Shown: in pieces, positions 17,719 to 25,506 of the stretch | Layout: every line of letters starts with the position of its first letter | Numbering within the stretch: position 1 is the first letter of the stretch | Origin: a bacterium | Lineage (GTDB): Bacteria; Verrucomicrobiota; Kiritimatiellia; CAIKKV01; CAITUY01 | NCBI GenBank assembly: GCA_037128595.1 | Contig: JBAXWB010000018.1 | Coordinates: 40,959-104,958 of the forward strand | Reading direction: 5' to 3' | DNA: 64,000 nt | Program-made: the position numbers and the translations under genes | Notes under the pieces: model-generated | What the model was told of the DNA's origin: nothing | Databases searched by the model: none | Seen by the model: only the letters and a program-made list of their open reading frames with translations

Positions 17719-19287
17719 CTACTTGACAGCCGTGACACCCGGCCCGTCGTCGGTTCGGAAGGGACAGGCAGGCAGGCCCTCCTTGTTGTACAGGTTGCAC
17801 GCAGGATTGTCGGCCCAGGCGTAGCGTAGAGCAACGGGCTTGTCGACCTTGTCGCTGCGGACGACGACGGCGTCGCGGTCGATCTTGGCCTCGGCCCAGA
17901 CGAACTTCCGATCTTCCCCGGCGACGGCGAATCCCTTGACAGGCTGGTCATTCTTGGTCACCAGGCCACCGCCCACATGCTTGAATTTAACGCGGATGGC
18001 ACCATCCTCGATCCGCATCGACTCATAGATCGGGCCGGAGTAGACCAGATCCTTGCCGTAGGCCACCTTCATCGCCGCCAGGGCCAGTCGTGCGCCCACC
18101 TCCTGCTTGTTGGCCGGGTGCAGGTCGTTGGCATCGCCGATGTCGATCGTCACCGCCAAACACGTCCTGGGAAGCGACAGGGCCATCGCCTGAGCCTCAC
18201 GGAGTTCCGCCCAGGCGCCTTCGACGGGCTCATCCTTGACCGGACCGTAGTTAGCGATCTGGACGATCAGGAAAGGCAGTTCCTGTCCGGCGTTCCTGCG
18301 CCAGGATTGGATCAGCAGGGGCAGCCGCTTGCGGTATTGGCGGGCGGCGGGCACGTTGCCTTCGCCCTGGTACCATGCGACACCAGCCAGACCGAACCGC
18401 ATCAGGGGGTGGATCATCCCATTGTAAATCACCGACGGCGACCAGCGTACGTGCCCCGGGTCCAGCGGGGGCTTGGGCGCTTTCGGGTCATCAGGAGTGC
18501 CTGCGGTTCCGGCCTGGGCTGCGGGTTGTGTAGCATGCTCCTTGCGATACTCCGCCAGCCGCTTTTCATAGGCCGCCATCACGGCCGGGAAACCTGCGAC
18601 GCTCTTCCGCCAGCGCTCGACTTCCGGCCGGAACTCCGCTTCGGCTTCCATCGCCTCCAGCGGCGTCCAGGGCTCGATCGGGGTGCCGAGCCAGGAGGCG
18701 TGAATCAGCCCGACGGGGACCGAAAGTCTCTGGTGAAGTTCACGCCCAAAGTAGTATGCCACAGCCGAGAATTTGGCGACGGTTTCCGGGCTGCACTCCA
18801 CCCACTCGCCCTGGACGTCGTCCAGCGGCGTGGGCGAGGTCTGGCTGGCCACGCGGAACAGCCGGATGGTCGGATATTTCGCCTGGGCGATTTCCTGCGT
18901 GGCATTTTGCGCACTGGCAACGCTGCGTCCCATATTGGACTGCCCCGAGCACAGCCAGACTTCCCCCACCAGGATATTGGTCAATTCAATCCGGTTGCGA
19001 CCCTGTACGACCATCGTCACGGGCCCGCCGCTCTTGAGCGGCGCCAGTTTAAGGGACCACTTGCCGCCCTTATCGGTTGTAACCGCGACCTCCTGACCGG
19101 CTACGGAAACGGTGACTTCTTCCCCCGTCTCCGCCCATCCCCACACAACTACCGGTGCGCCCTGCTGAAGCACCATATTGCTGCCGAAAATCGCCGGTAG
19201 CCTGACATTCGCCATTGCGGACGAGGCTATGAGACCGCCACAGGCTATAAAGGTCGTTAAGAAAGCGTGTGTCCATACTCTGTTCAT
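17719..19287 (-). CDS. exported sialate-O-acetylesterase-like (SGNH) enzyme
   Basis: About 522 residues from the ATG at 19287 (AAGGAAA upstream), with signal peptide. An N-terminal Ig/jelly-roll segment precedes the SGNH hydrolase domain: CSGQSNM with nucleophile Ser117, and DLHPANKQEVGARLA carrying the Asp and His of the triad. The oxyanion block reads WYQGEGN where most members have WYQGESN. These enzymes remove acetyl groups from sialic acid or from plant xylan and pectin sugars; the substrate cannot be told from sequence. 29 bp after the SIS-fold gene. A paralogue lies at 38051-40048. Confidence 0.88.
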   Translation of the reverse strand: MNRVWTHAFLTTFIACGGLIASSAMANVRLPAIFGSNMVLQQGAPVVVWGWAETGEEVTVSVAGQEVAVTTDKGGKWSLKLAPLKSGGPVTMVVQGRNRIELTNILVGEVWLCSGQSNMGRSVASAQNATQEIAQAKYPTIRLFRVASQTSPTPLDDVQGEWVECSPETVAKFSAVAYYFGRELHQRLSVPVGLIHASWLGTPIEPWTPLEAMEAEAEFRPEVERWRKSVAGFPAVMAAYEKRLAEYRKEHATQPAAQAGTAGTPDDPKAPKPPLDPGHVRWSPSVIYNGMIHPLMRFGLAGVAWYQGEGNVPAARQYRKRLPLLIQSWRRNAGQELPFLIVQIANYGPVKDEPVEGAWAELREAQAMALSLPRTCLAVTIDIGDANDLHPANKQEVGARLALAAMKVAYGKDLVYSGPIYESMRIEDGAIRVKFKHVGGGLVTKNDQPVKGFAVAGEDRKFVWAEAKIDRDAVVVRSDKVDKPVALRYAWADNPACNLYNKEGLPACPFRTDDGPGVTAVK

Positions 19288-19316
19288 ACAGTTTCCTTTC
19301 TCCGGAGTTATTGCGA

Positions 19317-20621
19317 TCACAAGATCTCTCCTGTTGTTTTCGGTTCGGTCAACGCGAGCAATTCAGAGTCGATCATAAAGAAGATCGCAGCTGTAAGAAT
19401 GCCGCTGGTAGGAAGAATCTTCACCTCGTATCCAGAAAGATCCACATCCGCGTCTCCGTACTCCCATCCCGTATCCAAAAGGACATCAGCTGGCCGTATC
19501 TGTTCGATTTGATCTTTTCGATAGGTGGCGATGCAAAAAGCCACGGTACCGCCCGCTTCACGGAAACGATCAATCAGATGAAAACTACCTGCATCGTTGA
19601 AAATGTGATCGTACCCGGCCACCAAAAGGAAGTCGCCCTTTTGAAAAGACAAATTTGGGTCGGCTTTCTTAGGGTCCAGCGTGCGCGGATCGATTCGAAT
19701 GAAGAGCCCGCCATCGTGGGGCATCCCCAGAATGGCCGCGACTCCGTGTCCGCCAGTAATCGCGAAAGCCCGGTGTCCCGCGTGGCGCGCCTCGTTCGCC
19801 AGCTTCGCGATCCGCACAATCTTGTCCGATTGATTTTTGCGAACGGTCGAGAGTCGGTTTCGCGTCGCCGCCAGCCAACGCAATGCAAGTTCGCCTTCTT
19901 TCGCCGCCGGGGGGCAGAAGGCCTGGAAGCGGATGTCGCGCAGTTTCGCGTTGCGTTCTTTGCCGGTTGGGATGCGGATGGACTGATACATCGGCGGCAT
20001 GCTTCCGTGCCGCGTGCAGGCGGCGACAAATTCACCTGTCCACACCCACAGCGCCGCCATCGCCGCCGTTTCATAAGTAGGTGTCACCCATGTGCCAACG
20101 GCGGAACGAAACAATCCGTTCCCGACGGCGGCGGGAATGATCATCTCTGCGTCCGCCTTGAACGATGCCACTCGCGCCTGTTGGAGCAGGTTTGTGCTGC
20201 CAAACAGAATCACTCGACAGCCATGCCGGCGATACAGCGCCAAACGTTCGAGATCCTCCGCCATGCGATCCTCGCGAAGGCAATAGAGTAAAACACCCCG
20301 CCACTCCTTTTCCGGCGATCGCCCCAACATGGCCATCACTCCGCCGCTGCGATACTGCGCTTCGGCAACGAAAGCGGCGTTGCCGTCCGCACCGAGGCCC
20401 AGGGTGGCGTCTTCCACGTACCATTCCGCCGCCGCGCTTGCACATGCCGTGATCGCCGGTAACTGACGTTCCAGTTCATTCAAGGTCCAAAAGACCTGCC
20501 GGTAATAAGCTTCCGCACCCACCGTCGGGGGAGCAGACTCTTCTGGCGTTGCCGCCCAATCCGTGCCGGCCGAGAGTGAAGTGATCACAATAAGCGTATG
20601 TAAAATGGCAAACTGTTTCAT
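19317..20621 (-). CDS. exported SIS-domain-like protein
   Basis: About 434 residues from the ATG at 20621 (AAGGAG nine bases upstream). A signal peptide (MKQFAILHTLIVITSLSAG) is followed by a region starting YYRQVFWTLNELERQLPAITACASAAA, which has the helix pattern that opens SIS sugar-isomerase folds, and later HGCRVILFGSTN. A second half has GDFLLVAGYDHIFND and VKILPTSGILTAAIFFMID. SIS domains bind phosphosugars in the cytoplasm, so a secreted one is unexpected. Fold call by pattern only; no catalytic assignment. Sits between GH127 and the esterase with gaps of 16 and 29 bp. Confidence 0.6.
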   Translation of the reverse strand: MKQFAILHTLIVITSLSAGTDWAATPEESAPPTVGAEAYYRQVFWTLNELERQLPAITACASAAAEWYVEDATLGLGADGNAAFVAEAQYRSGGVMAMLGRSPEKEWRGVLLYCLREDRMAEDLERLALYRRHGCRVILFGSTNLLQQARVASFKADAEMIIPAAVGNGLFRSAVGTWVTPTYETAAMAALWVWTGEFVAACTRHGSMPPMYQSIRIPTGKERNAKLRDIRFQAFCPPAAKEGELALRWLAATRNRLSTVRKNQSDKIVRIAKLANEARHAGHRAFAITGGHGVAAILGMPHDGGLFIRIDPRTLDPKKADPNLSFQKGDFLLVAGYDHIFNDAGSFHLIDRFREAGGTVAFCIATYRKDQIEQIRPADVLLDTGWEYGDADVDLSGYEVKILPTSGILTAAIFFMIDSELLALTEPKTTGEIL

Positions 20622-20637
20622 GATTCCTGACTCCTTG

Positions 20638-22638
20638 TTATTGAGCACAGACCGGAAAGACGGCGAGTCGAAGTTGTGTGCAACCGTAGGGCACGAGTGT
20701 CACGGTTTCGAGCCGCTTACCCAGACGCCCCGTCAGATCCTGTGGCGCGAGCAATTGAGGAGTGAAGGCATACCGGCCATGCTCGGTTTCGTCCCGAACG
20801 CCTCCATTCGGCGCCCAGTAATGTACCTTAACCGTTCGAGGGCGTTCGATTTTCCAGCCGGACACCCGGCGGGCCGGAACATGCAACAGGCAGGGGGTCG
20901 TCCCGGCATCCCAGGGAAATCCGGTGGCGGGTCGGCGGACCACGCTTACGCGCTCCTCGAGTGACCGCTCATCTACAGCCAGCGCATAATTCCACGGACT
21001 GGCTGGCGTCAGGTTCCACGCGGGCAGATCGCACGTCTGATTTTTCTCCGCCCGGTCGATTACCCGGTGTTCGCGAATCGGCAAGGCGTACACCAGAGGC
21101 CCGTGCTCGACGCCAATCCCACCCCGCGGCCAGCGGCTGAGTTTCAGTTCCATCGGCAACGTCAGGGTGATGCGGTCGTTCGGCTCAAAGGTCCGGCGCA
21201 GTTCCGCAAACGTGCCCGGTCGGCATCGCAACCGCAAGTCCCGCCCGTTGAGAGCGATGACCGCCTTGCGGCACCAGCCTGGAATGCGCAAGCGAAGCGA
21301 AAAGGTTGCCGGCCCGTTGGATCGAACCTGGAATTCGATGTGCTCCGAAAAAGGAAATTCGGTCTCCTCGACCAAAGTCACCTCGCGGACTGGCTTTCCG
21401 ACCTGAAAGGTCAGGCGTGAGGCTCCGTACAGGGCAGCAACCACCCCACCGTCGTGATCGCGCAGCCACATCCGTGCCGCGTAGTTGGGCAGGATGCGGT
21501 TCACGTTTCCGGGGCAGCATTCCGTTCCTGGATTCGGCCGGAACGACATCCATTTCCAGCCACGATGGTAATCGTTATGATTGCTCTTGTCCGTTGCCAG
21601 CACCTGGTTCGGGCAGGAAAAGTATTGCAGCGCCTTGAAGTCCTTCGTGACCGCCCCCGGCGCGGCGTTCAGGCAGGCCCGTTCGATCTTGTCGGCATAT
21701 TCCGCGCGCCCGGTTGCCAGCAGCAGATGGCCCGCCCCCCAGGTATAGTCGGCGATGTCGCAAACTTCATGGCTGTCGAGGGGGTCTTTTCCGCGCAGCC
21801 TTTCGCTGGAACTCGGAATCCCGCTGATCAACATCTGGTCGCGATCCATCTTGCGGTAGGCGTTCACCGCGGCGGCCAGCGCCCGCCTGTCACCCGTGTG
21901 CGCATGGATCAAGGCGCCGAGCTTGCCAATCTCGTTGTAGTTGACGCCGTGATCAGTAGCCCGCTTGACCGAGAGCAACTGGCGCTGTGCGGTATCAGAT
22001 GCGGACTGCCTCCGATTATAGTCCCGATAGGCCTTCATGGCCAGGCGTAAGAGCCGGCGGTCACCGGTTTGCCGCCAGGCCCATAGCATCGGCTCCAGGT
22101 GGCAGATCTCACGGCCGTGGCTGTAATCTGCCGTGCCGGACAGATAATACCGACGGATCACCTCGACGAAGCGTCGCTCACCGGTGACGCCTGCATGAGC
22201 CATCAGGGCGCGGAAAAGAATGACATGCGGCCACTGGTTTTCCTTCTCGCGTGGACGCAGGGCGTTAATGCCCAGGAACCCGTCTTTTGCCTGATGGCGG
22301 AGCACAAACTCGATCTGATCCAGCGGCTTGCGAAGCAGGGCCTCGTCCCGCAACAGGTGGGCGCAGCGCAAAGCGCCGTCGATCCAATAGGCAATCTGTT
22401 CATACGGCCACCAGATAATCTTGCCCTTGGTAATCAGCCGTTGCGTACCCCACCCTTTCGTGTCGAACGGATAACCAGCCGCCTCGATGTGACCGGTCAG
22501 CCCCGTAGCTTGACGTTCCAGCCACACGCGTAGCCAGCCCTCGGGAGTGATGGATCTCAAGGCGACTTCCTCAAAGGCGCTATATACCGGCGTAGCGCTC
22601 GAAGTTGGGCGGCAATTCATTCTGCTTGTTTCATTCAT
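20638..22638 (-). CDS. GH127 (DUF1680) beta-L-arabinofuranosidase-like enzyme
   Basis: 666 residues, no signal peptide. All-alpha (alpha/alpha)6 barrel in the first 400 residues, then beta sandwiches. The zinc-thiolate site of GH127 is complete: HEVCD gives Glu291 and Cys293, and GTECCPGNVNR gives Cys374 (equivalent to the catalytic Cys417 of HypBA1) and Cys375. Known members remove beta-L-arabinofuranose from arabinan, arabinogalactan or glycoprotein side chains, though the family also has other specificities. The start has AAGGA five bases upstream. 30 bp after the GH123-like gene. Confidence 0.93.
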   Translation of the reverse strand: MNETSRMNCRPTSSATPVYSAFEEVALRSITPEGWLRVWLERQATGLTGHIEAAGYPFDTKGWGTQRLITKGKIIWWPYEQIAYWIDGALRCAHLLRDEALLRKPLDQIEFVLRHQAKDGFLGINALRPREKENQWPHVILFRALMAHAGVTGERRFVEVIRRYYLSGTADYSHGREICHLEPMLWAWRQTGDRRLLRLAMKAYRDYNRRQSASDTAQRQLLSVKRATDHGVNYNEIGKLGALIHAHTGDRRALAAAVNAYRKMDRDQMLISGIPSSSERLRGKDPLDSHEVCDIADYTWGAGHLLLATGRAEYADKIERACLNAAPGAVTKDFKALQYFSCPNQVLATDKSNHNDYHRGWKWMSFRPNPGTECCPGNVNRILPNYAARMWLRDHDGGVVAALYGASRLTFQVGKPVREVTLVEETEFPFSEHIEFQVRSNGPATFSLRLRIPGWCRKAVIALNGRDLRLRCRPGTFAELRRTFEPNDRITLTLPMELKLSRWPRGGIGVEHGPLVYALPIREHRVIDRAEKNQTCDLPAWNLTPASPWNYALAVDERSLEERVSVVRRPATGFPWDAGTTPCLLHVPARRVSGWKIERPRTVKVHYWAPNGGVRDETEHGRYAFTPQLLAPQDLTGRLGKRLETVTLVPYGCTQLRLAVFPVCAQ

Positions 22639-22668
22639 GGCTTCCTTCAGATGTAACAGTCATACTGC

Positions 22669-25506
22669 CTATAGGCCCAATTGCTCGATCAGGTCGGCCA
22701 GGCGATTTCTCATTTCGTGCAGCGTGATCGTTGTGTTGACCTTTTCGGCGAGCTTGGGGTCCTCAAGGATGGCCTTGGCTTGTTCAATGGGCCCTGCGGG
22801 CATCTGGCGGGAATTGTCAATCCGCCGGACCCTCTCTCTCAAGAGGGCCAGATAGTCGTAGTCCTCGACAGCATCGCGCAGGGTCTCCAGGCGGATCGAG
22901 GTGGTGATGCCGTGCGGCCCCGGATACACCACGCAACCCATGTAATTACCGCTGGTCCAGTTCTTCTTGTAGACGTCTTCCGTCCAGCGGCAGGTGCTAT
23001 AGACATAGCGCCCGTCCACACCGACGGCAAAATCGTTCCAGAACTCCGAGCGACATTCTGCCGGCACAAACTCCACGTGCCAGATCAGGTTGGCGTTGCA
23101 ACTGAAGAACTGATCGCCCGCCTGCTTGCGTGCCACGGCCTTGTCGCCCCACCCCAGCGGAGGGGTGGGTTTGCCCCACCAGGGAGACTTGGGGCTTTGG
23201 CCCAGCCAGACATCCACGAACCCGAACAATTCCTCGACTTTTGCGCCATAGTAGCAATCAAGAATGGGGATTTTGCTTTCCTGCTTCCAAGCTTTCGCCC
23301 ATGCAACGACCTCGGGAATCTTCTGGTCGGTGTGCTCATCGAATGGCGCGTAGATGTAGGCGTAATTGATCACGTTGTTCGTGATCAACCAGGCTTCGTT
23401 TCCCTTGCTTTTACCGGAGGGGAAAACGCTCAGGCCGCGGCCGACATTCTTGTATTCTTCCCAGCTCGTCACGCCGCTCAAGAACATCGTCGGCGTCCAG
23501 CCATATTCCAAGATCAGCCGCCAGTATTGATCCCTGGCATTCTTGCTAATCGTCTTCACCGCTTCGGCCGGAAGGCCCAATATCTCCCAATTGCTGGCGC
23601 CGTTCCCATGCCAGCCCACCATGCCAGTGCTGCACCGAAGAGTTGCACGCCTGGGAAGGACAAAGGCATTGACCTTGACTTCCACGGGAAATTCACCTGC
23701 GGGCTTGCCGGCCAGGGTCAGGGTGACGGCACCCTTATACAGACCGGGCCTGGCGTCGGGTTGGGCGCGCACGGTTACCCAGTAAACCCGTTTGTGGCCC
23801 TTCTTGATGAACGCAATATTCTGTTGCGCGATCGGGGCGTTGGGTATCTTAGCCTCCCAGTCGGACTCAAAAAGCGGATCGGGCCACTGGCCGATGGGGA
23901 AACCCAGAAAGTAGCTGGGTGTTTCGGTGGTCAGGTAGATCTGTTCGCGCACCTCGGCCTTCTCCAGGGCAGCACCCTCGCCATTCCGGAGCGCCGAGAG
24001 TCCCACCTCCAGCGCCATCGGATCGGCCGGCGCGGGGATTTCGATCGCAAACTGTAGGCATTCGTATTCCCCACCTGCCAACCGGATAAACGCCGGGCGA
24101 AGTGCATCTTCGTATAGCAACGTGTCCTCCAGAAAGATCCGATCGGGAACCAGTATCTGCCCGGCCTTGAGAACGGCGTTGTTCACCAACGTCCGCCAAG
24201 GCTTCACTTCCCGCGCCTTGCGCCGTGCCCATGCGAAGCCGTCGTTCTGCCATTTCGGAATCACCACCGCAGGCGGAGGGCCGACAACCAGAGGCAGAGT
24301 GATGGCGTCCTGCTGGCTTCCGACGATCTTCCCTAGCGGGAGTTTGTCCGGGCCGGCATACAGGGCAAGCGAGAGGCGGTAGACGCCGTTCGAGGGTGGA
24401 GTGAAGCGATAGTCCAACCGGGCGATCTTGCCAGGCGTCAACCGGACCGGCCGCTCCGGCAACTCCAGAACGGGCCGGTCGTTGGCGTCGAGCACTCGAC
24501 CTTTAAGGCACTTTTCGCCCAACTCCATCGCGGCGGCGATGTTGACCGTGAGCCTCGCCTCCCTCCCGGGCTGGAGCGGCTCGTCGGCAACATCGACCGA
24601 CGCGGCCAGTTCGGGCGCAACATAAGTCACGTTGCCCAGATTCGGCATGGCGGCGATGACATAATCGGTTTGCCAGCTTTCTCCGGGTTTCAGCGCAATG
24701 CGGCTGTAAATGGTTTGGAGCGTGAACCGGGGCGAACGCTGCCAGAATAAGTGCTGGAAGACCTGTCGAAAATCGGTGATGCTGCAGACCATCGGTAGTT
24801 CTTCACTATTTGTCGGGCCCGACGTCCGGGCCGTCCAATCCGTCACCGGATCGGCCCACCGTTCATGGCCCAGGTTGACGGGCCCCTCGGGTTGAAGCAG
24901 GCGGTTGTTGGCCAGGCCGGCCAGGGACTTTTCGAGATGGCCCCCAACATGCGACAGCCACGGATTCAACTCGAAGACCGTCTGGCCGACGTTTTCCAGT
25001 TTCCATCTAACAATCAGGCAAGCCGCCCCCCGCGTTAGCGTGTAGGTTTTTGTGGAACGAAGGGCGCTACGTGCAACGGTCGCGCCATCCGGCGTTCCCG
25101 GTTGGCCGAATTCGTAACTGACTTTCGCTACCGCGCGCGCCCCCCCCTGCTCGATAATCTCGGTTTGAATGTTTGTGGGCGTGACCCATTCCGGGAGCCC
25201 CTCGGCGTTATACCGTTCGCGGCAATAGCCCATCGGCACAAGCTGGTTGGCAAGCTGGAGATTCATGGGTTTGTAAACCAGGTCCATGATCTGCCCGGCA
25301 TTTTGGCCCGTGCAGATGCCCGCCTTAAGGCACTCGTTTTCCAGGTAGATCGCCTTGGGATCCAGCACCAAGTCCAGTTGCTTGGTTTTGGGGTCAAGGA
25401 ACAGGATCTTACCAAACCCGGCCGTGACGGGCAGTTCCTGCGCCAAGCTGGCGGCGGTAAACGCCAGCCATAAGCCCACGGTTGCTCGAAAAAAAAGCAG
25501 GCGCAT
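22669..25506 (-). CDS. exported GH123/DUF4091-like protein, tandem copy 2
   Basis: 945 residues with signal peptide (cleaved near SLAQ). Same architecture as the next upstream gene: an N-terminal galactose-mutarotase-like or beta-sandwich half (about 30-420), a short Ig-like part, and a C-terminal barrel with YAPFDEHTDQ, where Asp723-Glu724 match the GH123 Asp-Glu pair. It ends with SIRLETLRDAVEDYDYLALL, the DUF4091 signature. Start and upstream stop overlap by one base (TAATG), so the two copies are translationally coupled. Likely a secreted glycosidase acting on N-acetylgalactosaminides or a related sugar. Confidence 0.8.
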   Translation of the reverse strand: MRLLFFRATVGLWLAFTAASLAQELPVTAGFGKILFLDPKTKQLDLVLDPKAIYLENECLKAGICTGQNAGQIMDLVYKPMNLQLANQLVPMGYCRERYNAEGLPEWVTPTNIQTEIIEQGGARAVAKVSYEFGQPGTPDGATVARSALRSTKTYTLTRGAACLIVRWKLENVGQTVFELNPWLSHVGGHLEKSLAGLANNRLLQPEGPVNLGHERWADPVTDWTARTSGPTNSEELPMVCSITDFRQVFQHLFWQRSPRFTLQTIYSRIALKPGESWQTDYVIAAMPNLGNVTYVAPELAASVDVADEPLQPGREARLTVNIAAAMELGEKCLKGRVLDANDRPVLELPERPVRLTPGKIARLDYRFTPPSNGVYRLSLALYAGPDKLPLGKIVGSQQDAITLPLVVGPPPAVVIPKWQNDGFAWARRKAREVKPWRTLVNNAVLKAGQILVPDRIFLEDTLLYEDALRPAFIRLAGGEYECLQFAIEIPAPADPMALEVGLSALRNGEGAALEKAEVREQIYLTTETPSYFLGFPIGQWPDPLFESDWEAKIPNAPIAQQNIAFIKKGHKRVYWVTVRAQPDARPGLYKGAVTLTLAGKPAGEFPVEVKVNAFVLPRRATLRCSTGMVGWHGNGASNWEILGLPAEAVKTISKNARDQYWRLILEYGWTPTMFLSGVTSWEEYKNVGRGLSVFPSGKSKGNEAWLITNNVINYAYIYAPFDEHTDQKIPEVVAWAKAWKQESKIPILDCYYGAKVEELFGFVDVWLGQSPKSPWWGKPTPPLGWGDKAVARKQAGDQFFSCNANLIWHVEFVPAECRSEFWNDFAVGVDGRYVYSTCRWTEDVYKKNWTSGNYMGCVVYPGPHGITTSIRLETLRDAVEDYDYLALLRERVRRIDNSRQMPAGPIEQAKAILEDPKLAEKVNTTITLHEMRNRLADLIEQLGL

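Noticed and set aside
17977..19200. A 407-codon plus-strand frame
   Set aside because: Shadow of the acetylesterase gene, with no signal peptide, start site or family motif.
22681..24057. A 458-codon plus-strand frame
   Set aside because: Antisense to the GH123-like gene, whose reading is matched by its tandem paralogue; the shadow frame is not kept to the same length in the paralogue.
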